Source of the DNA: Acidobacteriota bacterium
Lineage (GTDB): Bacteria; Acidobacteriota; Thermoanaerobaculia; Multivoradales; SZUA-115
Reading direction: 5' to 3'
Assembly: GCA_024277255.1 (NCBI GenBank)
Contig: JAJRVQ010000134.1
Coordinates: forward strand, 248,001-312,000
Length of the DNA: 64,000 nt
In this document: one piece after another, positions 54,501 through 63,682 of the stretch
Position numbering within the stretch: the stretch's first letter is position 1
How the letters are laid out: each line of letters starts with the position of its first letter
The notes under the pieces: model-generated
The model's input: the letters and a program-made list of their open reading frames with translations, nothing else
The model's database searches: none
What the model was told of the DNA's origin: nothing
Translations under genes and position numbers: made by a program

Positions 54501-54689
54501 TCAGCGCCCCTGGCGCCGAACCTCGGCGATCCGTTCAGCCGGTAGGCCGAGCCACTCCAGGAAGCTCTGATGGCCCTCGGGATAGAGACGCTCGAACTGG
54601 CGGTGCCACTCCTGCTGCCCCTCCTCACCGATCCCCGCCGCCTCCAGCACCTCGACCCAACGCGAAACCGTCATCGTTGTCTCCGACAT
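54501..54689 (-). CDS. standalone copy of the MerR C-terminal domain
   Basis: Protein of 62 residues whose core WVEVLEAAGIGEEGQQEWHR and FLEWLGLPAERIAEVRR aligns along its length with the C-terminal 58 residues of the MerR protein encoded 16 bases downstream. Conserved positions include Trp, the W/QEWHxxFE signature and the FLExLG segment. I start it at ATG 54689, six bases after GAGGAG. The ATG at 54695 abuts that site. It could compete with or form mixed complexes with the regulator. Confidence 0.75.
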   Translation of the reverse strand: MSETTMTVSRWVEVLEAAGIGEEGQQEWHRQFERLYPEGHQSFLEWLGLPAERIAEVRRQGR

Positions 54690-54784
54690 GATCATCTCCT
54701 CGTATCTTCCCGCCGCTCGGCTTCATCGCCGGCGACGGGAAGAGGCTGAGCTATCCACCTGTAGACAGGTCAAGACCTGCGACC

Positions 54785-54845
54785 AAGAAAGTCGCAAGAA
54801 AGTTGCAGGAAAGGCCGCGGGCCGGCCCGGAAGGGCCAGCCCGCG
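54785..54845 (-). terminator. strong hairpin and T-rich tail after the OPT transporter gene
   Basis: Positions 54816-54828 and 54833-54845 form a 13-bp stem with one mismatch and a four-base loop, 31 bases beyond the transporter's stop. On the minus strand it is followed by T-rich sequence made of 11-base units (AAGAAAGTCGC on the plus strand, 54785-54806). It is a probable terminator. Confidence 0.6.
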
Positions 54846-54876
54846 CGATTCGTGAAGTGGAGCCGGCGAGGCTGGC

Positions 54877-56823
54877 CTACCCTGATGCCGGTTTGGTCAG
54901 CGCCTTGCGCACCAGCATCCAGATAATGGCCAAGAAGGCCAGCGCCGACACCACGTTGATCATCCAACCACTCGCGCTCCAGCTCTTCAGAAACGGCATG
55001 TCGAGGCCGCTGACTACCAGAACAGCGATCAGGATCCCCATGATCGCCTCCCCGGCCACCAAGCCGGAGGAGAAGAGCAGCCCACGGTGGACCGCCGCCT
55101 GGCGCACCTCTTCCGAGTCGCCGCGTGCCCGGCTCTTTCGGTCCACGTAGCGGTAGGCGAGTCCGCCGATCAGAATTGGCGTGGTCACCGTCCAGGGAAG
55201 GTACATACCCACCGCCAACGGCATGGCGTGCATGCGAAACCGCGAGCCACGCGGTTCGAGCCAGAAGCGGTCAATGACGATCGCCAGGACGCCGACCACG
55301 GCCCCCCAACCGACCAGGTCCCAGGGAATCTGGTTGCCGGAGCCAAAGATACCGCCGACCAGCTTCTCGAACATCACCCCCTGCGGCGCCTTCAGTGCTT
55401 CCACCCCTTCACGTGCCGGGGTACCGATGCCGTACGCCTTGTGCAGCAGGTTCATCGTCGGAGCGATGGCCAGTGCCGGCACCAGAGAGCCGATGATCTC
55501 GCCCCGTTGCAGACGGCGCGGCGTCGCCCCGAGGATCTGGCCGATCTTGAGGTCTTGGCAGATGTCCCCGGAGGTACAGCAGGCACAGCAAACCACTCCG
55601 GCGACCCCGAGGGTGGCCAGCATGCCGGCGGTACCGCTGTAGCCAAACATCAACATCAGGCCGGCGGTGATCAAGACGGTACAGATCGTCATGCCGGAAA
55701 CCGGACTGTTCGACGAGCCGACCAGGCCGACGATGTAACTCGCCACGGCGACGAAGAAGAAGGCGAGGACAAACATCACGATCGTCGCCACGAAGGTCGT
55801 GGTGGCACTGTTGGTCATCACGTAGTAAACAACCGCCGAGAGAACCATACTGCCCAACAGAAGGCCGAAGAGCGCCTTGCCGGTGATTCCCTGCTCGGTG
55901 CGCAGCGTCTCAGGCTCCTCTTGCCCGCGTAGGCCGCGCAGCGCGGTGCGGATCGCAGAGCCCATGCTGCCAGCGATCTTCATGATCGAATAGATGCCGG
56001 CCACCACCATGGCGCCAATACCGAAGAAACGGATCTGCCCGTCCCAGACGGTCATCAGAGCGTCGGTCATGCCCGTGCCCGTGAAGTCGACCCCCCAGGC
56101 GAGCACCGGGATCGCCGCCACGAACGAGATCGCGCCGCCCAAGAAGATCAGCAGCGAGATCTCCCAACCGACGATAAAACCAACCGCCATCAACATCGGC
56201 GAAACATCTGTGCCGGCATAGAAACCGGTCTTGCCGAGCCGCACCGCCCCTTCGACCGTCCCCTTGAAGGCCCCAACCACCGAGACCAGGGCCTTGAACA
56301 GAGCCCCGAGACCGAGCGCCGCGAAGATCCCCAGCATCTCGGCACCACCGCGGTCGCCCGCCTTGAGCACCTCGGCGCAGGCCACTCCCTCCGGGAACTT
56401 CAGCTCTTTCTGCTCGATGATCATCGGGCGGCGCAACGGGATCATCATCACCACACCCATGACCCCGCCGGCCATGGCGATCAGCGTCGTCTCCAGGTAG
56501 TTGAAGTGGTCCCAAATGCCGAGCAACACCAGCGCCGGCACGGTGAAAATGATCCCCGCCGCCAGGCTCTCGCCGGAGCTGGCGATGGTGTGCACTATGT
56601 TGTTCTCGAGCACCGTCCCGCGCTTGAGCAAGCCACGCAGAATACCCATCGAGATCACCGAAGCGGGAATCGCCGCGCTCACCGTCATGCCGGCGTAGAG
56701 ACCGACATAGATGTTGGCGGCGCACATGACGACGCTGAGGACGATCCCCAACAGCACCGCCTGGAAGGTGAACTCGGGAATCGACTGCGAGGCGGAAATA
56801 TACGGTTTGACTTCGTCGCTCAT
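54877..56823 (-). CDS. OPT-family oligopeptide transporter
   Basis: Membrane protein of 648 residues with about 15 hydrophobic segments over its length. OPT hallmarks are the N-terminal SIPEFTFQAVLLGIVLSVVM, NIYVGLYAGMTVSAAIP, the EQKELKFPEGVACAEVLKAG motif and the SGDICQDLKIGQILGATPRR loop. Bacterial OPT proteins take up di- to tetrapeptides or metal chelates, driven by the proton gradient. It is preceded by a gap carrying repeats and no obvious partner genes. Confidence 0.95.
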   Translation of the reverse strand: MSDEVKPYISASQSIPEFTFQAVLLGIVLSVVMCAANIYVGLYAGMTVSAAIPASVISMGILRGLLKRGTVLENNIVHTIASSGESLAAGIIFTVPALVLLGIWDHFNYLETTLIAMAGGVMGVVMMIPLRRPMIIEQKELKFPEGVACAEVLKAGDRGGAEMLGIFAALGLGALFKALVSVVGAFKGTVEGAVRLGKTGFYAGTDVSPMLMAVGFIVGWEISLLIFLGGAISFVAAIPVLAWGVDFTGTGMTDALMTVWDGQIRFFGIGAMVVAGIYSIMKIAGSMGSAIRTALRGLRGQEEPETLRTEQGITGKALFGLLLGSMVLSAVVYYVMTNSATTTFVATIVMFVLAFFFVAVASYIVGLVGSSNSPVSGMTICTVLITAGLMLMFGYSGTAGMLATLGVAGVVCCACCTSGDICQDLKIGQILGATPRRLQRGEIIGSLVPALAIAPTMNLLHKAYGIGTPAREGVEALKAPQGVMFEKLVGGIFGSGNQIPWDLVGWGAVVGVLAIVIDRFWLEPRGSRFRMHAMPLAVGMYLPWTVTTPILIGGLAYRYVDRKSRARGDSEEVRQAAVHRGLLFSSGLVAGEAIMGILIAVLVVSGLDMPFLKSWSASGWMINVVSALAFLAIIWMLVRKALTKPASG

Positions 56824-56904
56824 CGGATCTCCATCGGTCCGCGGTCAAGAAAATGTCCTCCAAAAGTAATCGATCGCGGCCCGAGGCTCAAGCGAGCGGT
56901 AGGC

Positions 56905-56923
56905 CGGGTGGTGGCTCAGTTTG
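56905..56923. repeat. partial copy of the GTGGCTCAGTTTGC repeat in a 313-bp intergenic gap
   Basis: GGGTGGTGGCTCAGTTTGC is identical to the left end (with flank) of the 123-bp element at 25746-25868. Here no matching right-hand copy was found, so it is a fragment or a solo end. The gap between the OPT gene and the macroglobulin gene (56824-57136) also holds one CAACAGGTGCCACC repeat and no gene that I can support. Confidence 0.75.
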
Positions 56924-57070
56924 CCGGTAGGTAACGGGCGGAGCGTCACCCAGAAGGTCCGGGTTTCAGCTGTAACAAAACTCCACGTCCAACCCTTGAC
57001 CCTCCATAAGACACTGATTTCCAACGACTTAAACGATCATCGCAAGAGACAGGCACAAATCCTGCTTTAG

Positions 57071-57084
57071 GGTGGCACCTGTTG
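57071..57084 (-). repeat. single CAACAGGTGCCACC repeat
   Basis: GGTGGCACCTGTTG is the exact reverse complement of the 14-base core found at 4675-4843 and 63526-63541. It lies about 55 bases before the macroglobulin start. Confidence 0.8.
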
Positions 57085-57136
57085 CACCGAGTCGAACCCC
57101 ACCTCAGACCGGCACCGGTTGGCAAGCGGGAAGAAG

Positions 57137-60100
57137 ATGGCCTCCATGAATACTCGATCGTCGTTCAAGGCTCCAGCAGAGACCCGACAGCTCGCACGCA
57201 GTGCTGGAGCGCCGATGGAGCTTCTCTTGCTGAGCCTCGCACTACTCTTCCTCACCCTGGTCCCGGCGGACCTGGCTTTGTCCGAATCCGCCGACCCGGT
57301 CCAGAGCGCGAGAAGCCTCGACCCCGCCGATCTCTTCTCCCTACGTCTGTTGGCGCCCTCCGACGGCTTTCCGGGGCAAATCTACAGCGCGCGGTTGAAG
57401 GTGGAGAGCCCGTATGACCACTCCGCCGTCGTTGGCGCCCAGGTAAAGGCTGTGTTCAGAATCGGCGAAGAAACTCTTCGCGTCGAGACCCAAACCGATC
57501 AACGTGGAGAAGCGCTCCTCCAACTGCCCCTGTCCAAGACCCATGGAGATGACTTCGGCGAATTGGTGGCCACGGTACGGTATCGGGGGTTAGAGCGCTC
57601 CCTCGAAACCGAGTTCTGGATCACGAGCACCGAGCGTTTTCTCTTCCACACCGACAAGAAGCTCTACCGGCCGGGCCAAACCCTGCACATGCGGGCACTA
57701 TGGCTCGACGAAACATACGGCGCTCAAGCGGACAAAGAACTCACTTTCGAGATCTTCGATGGCAAGGATCGGCCAGTATTTCAGAGCCGGGTGGTTACGT
57801 CCCCCTTCGGTGTCGCGCATGAAGAATGGCCCATCCCACCGGCTGCTCCGGGGGGCAACTACTCCGTCAAGGTCTCCTACGAAGGAACCGTCCAGCGACG
57901 ACACACCGTGCGGATCGGCAGCTACGAGTTACCCGCCTTGCGGATCGTGGCTCGACCCAGCCGTGAGTTCTTCCTTCCCGGACAGCCCGTGGAGCTGCAG
58001 GTCGAGGTCGAGAGCCTGATCGGGGAACCGGTTGCGGGCGCGGGAATCGAAGTTCATCTTAGGAGTGACTGGAGAGGTGGCAAAAGGGACACCACCTCCG
58101 CTTTGGCCACGGGGATCGCGGATAGCGCAGGCCAACTCACTCTGCCCTTGGACCTTACCGACTCTTGGCGGCCGCTGCTGATTCCACCGGCTCTCCGCTG
58201 GACGGCGAGGGACCAATATCGAGATCTCATACTCGAAGCAGTGGGGATCCACCCACTCTCCGGCCGACGAGAATCCACCCAGGTAAGGCTCCGGTTGAGC
58301 CGAAATCCGATCCACCTCTACCTGATCCAGGAGTCTCAAGCGACTGCTCCCGAACTACCGACGGAGCGTTTTCTCGTCGCCTCCTACGCCGACGGCCGGC
58401 CGGCACGGTGCACGGTGATCGTCTCGCGCAAGACCAGGTCCCGGGAGAAGAGCAACGCCGGATTGGTGGCCCAGCTGTCGACAAATCGACTCGGTGTCGG
58501 CCGTTTACTGCTCAATCCCGAGACGCGAGAGGTTCTGGCCGCGAGCGGGAATCTCACGCTGCACGTCGCCGCCTGGGATTCCGCCGGGCGCCTCGGGGAG
58601 ATCGACGCGCTGCTGCAAGGCAGCAAGACAGAGATCATCACACTGCGCGTCAAAGCCGACAAGAGGCTGCATCGCGCCGGCGAGCCTCTCCAAGTAATCG
58701 TGCAGTCCAGCCAGCCCATCGAAAGGATCGCCCTCGAAGTGCACAGCCAAGGGATCGTCCTCGAATCCAAACAGATCTCGGTGTCGAACGAGGCGAAGAA
58801 GGTCACCTTCGCCTATCGCGACACGATGACCGGCATCCTCGACGTGGTCGCTTACTCGCTGGATCCACGCCCCGGCGAGGACTCTTGGGATCTACCGGCT
58901 GACTCAGAACGGGTCATCTACCTGGGTAGCACCGGCTTCGCGGTCAAGGCCGAGGGCCAACACACGAGCTATCGCCCCGGCGAGCAGGCACAGCTTGAAA
59001 TCGCCGTCCGCGACGAAGACCGAATAGGCGCCAGCGTTCTTGGAATCGTCGTGGTGGACCAGTCCGTTCGCCAGCGGGAAGCTTCGACACCCGGTCTGCG
59101 CGGCAAAGCCGGCCTGGCTCTCTCCGAACGCGAAGAGTATTCCTGGCCTGAGATCGCCGGCTATACGCCGCTTCGACTACTCTCCCTCGACCCGCGTCGC
59201 GAGATCCCACAGGAGTTGGAAGTACTCGCCGAGGCTCTGCTCACAGATCAAGATCGCCCCCAGCTGGAGGTCGAGGAGAGCAGCCCCTTCGGAGAGGAGA
59301 AGAAGACCTTCAAGCAGTACTTCTCTCGCCAGTTCGAGCCCATCGACGAGATACTCCGGACAGCCTACCGCCGGCCCCTCTGGTCCGCGCCGAGAGATGA
59401 GGCAAGCACGACCTACCTACTCGCGCAACAGGGGATTGATCTCGCCGAATTGAAAGATCCTTGGGGAGTTGCCTACCGCTCGCAAGTGCGCCGAGACGGC
59501 TTCAGAAACCACCTCGTTTTCCTCTCCGCCGGGTGGGACCGAAGGTGGAAAACGGCCGACGACTTTACCGCTTGGAGCTGGTCCTGGAGGTGGTTTTCAC
59601 CTCTCGGCGAGGCGATAGAGAACGCGGTGCGCCGAGCCTTCGCCGAACGCGGCAAACTACTGCGGGACGAAGCGGAACTGACCACCGAGTTGGCCCGCGC
59701 GGGCATCGTTTGGGAACGTCTGAGAGATCCTTGGGATCGACCCTACCGGATGACGTGGCAGGTGCGGGGCCACCATTTCCACCTGAGAATCGAGAGTTCC
59801 GGTCCCGACGGAATGTGGCATGAGGAGAATCGACCTTCGAGGGATGACATCACGGTGTGGAACATCCGGATCGACTACAGCCTTGCCTTACGCCGCCAGC
59901 TGGAGCCACTGCTCGCCCAATACTCGGCAGAGCACGGGGATCTGCCCAAAGATCAGGCCGAATTGAACGCTCTGCTGCGTTCCGCGGCTCTCGAAATACA
60001 GGAGTGGAGAGACCCCTGGGGCCAACCTCTCTATTTCCGATTCCAACAACAAGAGCGCTTCGTCGATCGGGCCTTGACCCATTTGGTACTCCTCAACGAG

Positions 60101-62899
60101 AAGAACGGAGTTCAATACTACGAGCCACAGTCTGAACCGCTTCCGGTTACCGAGCGCGCAAACCTGCTGTTGGTCATGAGCCACGGCCCCGATGGCACCG
60201 CGGACACACGGCTCGATCAGACGGTCGCTCTTTTTTCCAGACCGCTAGCCAACACCGAACTGAGGCGTGCTCCACAGGGCGACGACGAAGCCGCGCTGGT
60301 CAGTCAAGAATCCGGCGCCTTGATAGGCCGGATGGTGACCAAAGACGGTTCGCCCCTGCCGGGGGTCACGGTGAGCGCCGTCCACAGTGCAACGGGTGCC
60401 AGGTCACTGACCCTCGCCAGCGCCAGCGGCGTCTTCGCCTTCTCCCTCTTGCCCCCAGGTGCTTATACCGTCACCGCCGAATTGGAGGGGTTCTCCACCG
60501 TCGAGTTCACCAGCCTGACGGTCGAGACCGAGCGGATCACCACGGTCAAGATCGAACTCATCGCGGCTGTCCAGGAGATGATCACGGTGCGCGGACAACT
60601 TCCACCACTCGTTGAAATGAAGATCTCGACCGGCACCTCCGTTGCCGGAGTCCTGACCAGCACGGCAACACGATCCGCACCCGAAACAACGCGGCACCTC
60701 TCCACCCCACGACTGCGCCAGGACTTTCCCGAAACCCTGCTGTGGATTCCCGAACTGCTCACGGACGCGAACGGCAAGGCCCACATCGACCTCCCCCTGG
60801 CCGACAACGTCACCACCTGGCAAGTCGAGGTCTTGGCCTCCACCCGCGACGGCCGAGTAGCGGCGACACAAGCCGAGGTAGTGGCAGTCCAACCGCTCTA
60901 TGTGGAGCCCGACCCGCCATCCTCCCTCACCGTCGGGGATCGCCTTCGTCTGCCGGTCCTCCTTCACAACCTGACCGACGAGACCGCGAAGGTGGCTCTT
61001 TCCGCCTCGACCGAGGGTGGATTGAGTCTCGCCGCTGCGGTTCGTTCATCCATGCAACTTGAGCCCGGCGCACAGCTCCTGCCCATCGACCTCCTGGCCC
61101 TTGCCGCCGGAGCGAGTTCGATCAAGGTGGAGGCTGCCGGCCGGGAAGATGGGGATGCCGTGCAGAGGCCGATTCTTATCCGCGCATTTGGCCGCCCAAC
61201 GACCTCGTCGGTCGGCCGTCTATTGAGCGGCGAGAGCGCCCTGGAGATCGAGGTTCCCGCCGAGGCACTGGCTGGAAGTGTGCGGTTGGAGGTGCGTCGC
61301 TACCCCGATCTCGAAGCCCACCTTCTCGCCTCCACCGCCGCTTTGCAGGCGCGACCCACCGGCTGTGCCGAGCAGACTGTCTCCAAGGGTTACCTCTCTT
61401 TGCTCCTTCTACGGCTTACACGCGGCGGCGCCATGACGCCGGAAGAGCTGGAGCCGGACGGGCTAGCGCGCGCTGAGCACTATGTGATCGAGGCCACCGG
61501 CGCTCTGCCGGCCTTCCGGGCAAGCGGCGGTGGATTCGCCTACTGGGAGGGCGAAGACGCCGACCTGGCGCTCACCGCCTACGTCGTCGACTTCCTGGCG
61601 CAAGCGGGAGAGTTCGCAACCGTCGACCAGGGCAACCTACGCCAGGCGATCCACTGGCTGCTGGCCCAACAGACGGACGAAGGAGGCTGGGTGTCTTACC
61701 GCGCCTGGGACCGGTCGGCACAAGTCGAAGCCAGCCCCGACTTGGCGCTCAGCGCGGAGATCGCCCGCGTCCTCGCCTCCGTCGCCTCCTCCGGTCAACT
61801 TCAAGGTGAGCAGATCGCCAAAACAACCGCCGCGGTGGATCGCGCGCTGAGCTATCTCGACCCTCGCCTCCATGCGACCTCGCGGCCCTACGCCCTGGCT
61901 GCCTACACGCTGGCCGCACTGGCCCGCGACGACCCAAAGCGAGCCGAGAAAGCCGCACGCAAGCTCGCCTCCATGGCCCAGCGGCAAGGCAGCGGCCTCT
62001 TCTGGCATCAGCCCACCAATACACCTTTTTACGGCTGGGGACGCGCCGGTCGGCTCGAGACGACCGCCCTGGCAGTCGAAGCGCTGGTTGCGATACAGGG
62101 CACCAACGCTCCCACGGTGGAAGAGGGCCTGACCTTCCTCTTGGAGAACAAGGCCGCGGACGGTGGTTGGGACTCCACCCAAGCCACTGTTCGCGTCCTG
62201 CAAGCTCTTGCGCAAACCTTGGGGCCAGGAGAGGGCGGCTCGTCGAATTCCGCCAAGACCGCTGAGGCGCGACTTCTCCTCGACGGCCGTCCACTCTCTG
62301 AAAGTGGTGTCTCTTCATTGCTCTTCGCCGCAAACGACTCGCTCTCGCCAGGACGCCATCGGCTCGAGCTGATCGGCGTCAACGCTGAGACCAGGGAACT
62401 CCTGCAAGCGACCGTGCACTACGCGATGCCGTGGGACTCACCCCTGCCCGCCGCCGATCAATCCGGGCAGGAAGCATTACGTTTCTCGGTCGACTGCGCT
62501 CCTCGGCAGCCCAGGGTCGGGCAAACGGTCACCTGCAAGGTCGAAGCCGAACGGGTGGGTTTTCGCGGGTACGGCATGATGATCGCCGAGATCGGTCTGC
62601 CGCCAGGCGCCGAGGTAGACCGTGGCGCACTCGACGCGGTGACCGATGCGGGACTCAATCACTGGGAGGTTCTCCCCGATCGGGTCATCACCTACCTGTG
62701 GCCGCGCGCCGGGGGCAGCAAGTTCGCCATCTCCTTCCGACCTCGGCTGGAGATGGAGGCCAAATCGTACCCTTCCAGTCTCTACGACTACTACAACCCA
62801 CAGGCCCGAGTCGTCCTGCCGCCGGCCTCCTACTCGGTCGTTGGTGACTCCGGAGACAAGGCCGACCTCAGCAGAACTCAATCGGGTGGCCCCCGGTAA
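57137..62899 (+). CDS. secreted alpha-2-macroglobulin with pseudopilin-like and carboxypeptidase-regulatory insertions
   Basis: Protein of about 1,920 residues. It has a signal segment (about 27-50) and macroglobulin beta-domains (LFHTDKKLYRPGQTLHMRAL; TSYRPGEQAQLEIAVRDEDR). The thioester motif Cys-Ala-Glu-Gln is in TGCAEQTVS near residue 1410, followed by an alpha/alpha thioester domain (EGGWVSYRAWD, DGGWDSTQATV). Inserted between are three repeats of about 95 residues patterned like type II pseudopilin GspG tails (DPWGVAY, DPWDRPY and DPWGQPL, each followed by S-x-G-x-D and a DD or TRLD segment). A carboxypeptidase-regulatory-like domain (about 1060-1160, GSPLPGVTVSAVHSATGARS) comes next. 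It probably traps proteases at the cell surface. Start choices are ATG 57137 or ATG 57215. Confidence 0.88.
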   Translation: MASMNTRSSFKAPAETRQLARSAGAPMELLLLSLALLFLTLVPADLALSESADPVQSARSLDPADLFSLRLLAPSDGFPGQIYSARLKVESPYDHSAVVGAQVKAVFRIGEETLRVETQTDQRGEALLQLPLSKTHGDDFGELVATVRYRGLERSLETEFWITSTERFLFHTDKKLYRPGQTLHMRALWLDETYGAQADKELTFEIFDGKDRPVFQSRVVTSPFGVAHEEWPIPPAAPGGNYSVKVSYEGTVQRRHTVRIGSYELPALRIVARPSREFFLPGQPVELQVEVESLIGEPVAGAGIEVHLRSDWRGGKRDTTSALATGIADSAGQLTLPLDLTDSWRPLLIPPALRWTARDQYRDLILEAVGIHPLSGRRESTQVRLRLSRNPIHLYLIQESQATAPELPTERFLVASYADGRPARCTVIVSRKTRSREKSNAGLVAQLSTNRLGVGRLLLNPETREVLAASGNLTLHVAAWDSAGRLGEIDALLQGSKTEIITLRVKADKRLHRAGEPLQVIVQSSQPIERIALEVHSQGIVLESKQISVSNEAKKVTFAYRDTMTGILDVVAYSLDPRPGEDSWDLPADSERVIYLGSTGFAVKAEGQHTSYRPGEQAQLEIAVRDEDRIGASVLGIVVVDQSVRQREASTPGLRGKAGLALSEREEYSWPEIAGYTPLRLLSLDPRREIPQELEVLAEALLTDQDRPQLEVEESSPFGEEKKTFKQYFSRQFEPIDEILRTAYRRPLWSAPRDEASTTYLLAQQGIDLAELKDPWGVAYRSQVRRDGFRNHLVFLSAGWDRRWKTADDFTAWSWSWRWFSPLGEAIENAVRRAFAERGKLLRDEAELTTELARAGIVWERLRDPWDRPYRMTWQVRGHHFHLRIESSGPDGMWHEENRPSRDDITVWNIRIDYSLALRRQLEPLLAQYSAEHGDLPKDQAELNALLRSAALEIQEWRDPWGQPLYFRFQQQERFVDRALTHLVLLNEKNGVQYYEPQSEPLPVTERANLLLVMSHGPDGTADTRLDQTVALFSRPLANTELRRAPQGDDEAALVSQESGALIGRMVTKDGSPLPGVTVSAVHSATGARSLTLASASGVFAFSLLPPGAYTVTAELEGFSTVEFTSLTVETERITTVKIELIAAVQEMITVRGQLPPLVEMKISTGTSVAGVLTSTATRSAPETTRHLSTPRLRQDFPETLLWIPELLTDANGKAHIDLPLADNVTTWQVEVLASTRDGRVAATQAEVVAVQPLYVEPDPPSSLTVGDRLRLPVLLHNLTDETAKVALSASTEGGLSLAAAVRSSMQLEPGAQLLPIDLLALAAGASSIKVEAAGREDGDAVQRPILIRAFGRPTTSSVGRLLSGESALEIEVPAEALAGSVRLEVRRYPDLEAHLLASTAALQARPTGCAEQTVSKGYLSLLLLRLTRGGAMTPEELEPDGLARAEHYVIEATGALPAFRASGGGFAYWEGEDADLALTAYVVDFLAQAGEFATVDQGNLRQAIHWLLAQQTDEGGWVSYRAWDRSAQVEASPDLALSAEIARVLASVASSGQLQGEQIAKTTAAVDRALSYLDPRLHATSRPYALAAYTLAALARDDPKRAEKAARKLASMAQRQGSGLFWHQPTNTPFYGWGRAGRLETTALAVEALVAIQGTNAPTVEEGLTFLLENKAADGGWDSTQATVRVLQALAQTLGPGEGGSSNSAKTAEARLLLDGRPLSESGVSSLLFAANDSLSPGRHRLELIGVNAETRELLQATVHYAMPWDSPLPAADQSGQEALRFSVDCAPRQPRVGQTVTCKVEAERVGFRGYGMMIAEIGLPPGAEVDRGALDAVTDAGLNHWEVLPDRVITYLWPRAGGSKFAISFRPRLEMEAKSYPSSLYDYYNPQARVVLPPASYSVVGDSGDKADLSRTQSGGPR

Positions 62900-63013
62900 G
62901 GAGCCACCCGAAGGATCAGTCCACCTATTCACCACCAACCTTGCGTTCTGGCAGGAAGGTGGCATCACCTCAGCCCTGACGGCTCGCCAAAGCTGGGCAA
63001 TCTCTATCGGCGA

Positions 63014-63406
63014 CTACCAGTCAGGGCAAACGCAGTAATTGTTGCCTTCCGGTACGTTCTTACAGTAGCCGTCGCCACCGAAGGCACCGCAGCAGTCGGC
63101 ATCCGTATAGCAACCCCCGCCACAGATCCTGTACGGACACGAAAGGTTCGGCGGAGTCCAACCGAGCGTCACTGGTGAGTCTTCACCCAAGGTCGCTTCA
63201 GGCTCACACTTCTGACCGGCGACCTCGGTGCTGGGGTCGGAGATCTCTAGCGCACCCTCAGCAACGATCGCCGGAGTCGAAGTATCCGGCTGCAGCGCCG
63301 CATCGACATCGGTCCGCGTCGCGGATTCGGCGATCAAGGCCGCACTGGAGACGAGCAGGCCGACGATGAGTAGGAACCACAGGGACTTGGAGAGACGGTT
63401 GGTCAT
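63014..63406 (-). CDS. secreted Cys-rich miniprotein
   Basis: Protein of 130 residues. A signal peptide (LWFLLIVGLLVSSAALIAES) and a Ser/Thr/Asp-rich propeptide-like middle are followed by a C-terminal part of about 45 residues with eight Cys (CPYRICGGGCYTDADCCGAF, then YCKN and YCVCPDW) plus one more Cys upstream. The order C..C...C.....CC.........C.......C.C recalls disulfide-knotted peptides. The mature product could be a stable extracellular miniprotein, but toxin, inhibitor or adhesive roles are not distinguishable. Confidence 0.8.
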   Translation of the reverse strand: MTNRLSKSLWFLLIVGLLVSSAALIAESATRTDVDAALQPDTSTPAIVAEGALEISDPSTEVAGQKCEPEATLGEDSPVTLGWTPPNLSCPYRICGGGCYTDADCCGAFGGDGYCKNVPEGNNYCVCPDW

Positions 63407-63492
63407 CTGGAACCTCCTGGATCATCACTCCGATTATTCAGAGTGCATTCGATAGTAGCTATTAGTGGATTGCTTTGCAAGAGATCCAGTGG

Positions 63493-63545
63493 CTCGACAG
63501 GTGCCACCCGGAAGTTTGAAACGGCCACAACAGGTGCCACCCGAA
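63493..63545. repeat. two CAACAGGTGCCACC-family repeats with a variant tail
   Basis: CTCGACAGGTGCCACCCGGA (from 63493) and CAACAGGTGCCACCCGAAAG (from 63528) share the core of the copA repeats but have GAAGTTTG or AAAGTTCG in place of CAACATCGG. They lie in the 276-base gap between the Cys-rich gene and the FMN reductase gene. No gene is seen in that gap. Confidence 0.85.
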
Positions 63546-63682
63546 AGTTCGGCGTGTCTGCCCGGTGCCGATTCGTTTCTTGGCGGCAATGAGCTTTGAC
63601 TCATCCACCGCGCGCGGCTAGCATGTGCTCCCCTTGGACCATGCGTCCGCTACCCTGAGCTTCCCTAGCCGCGAGGAAAACG

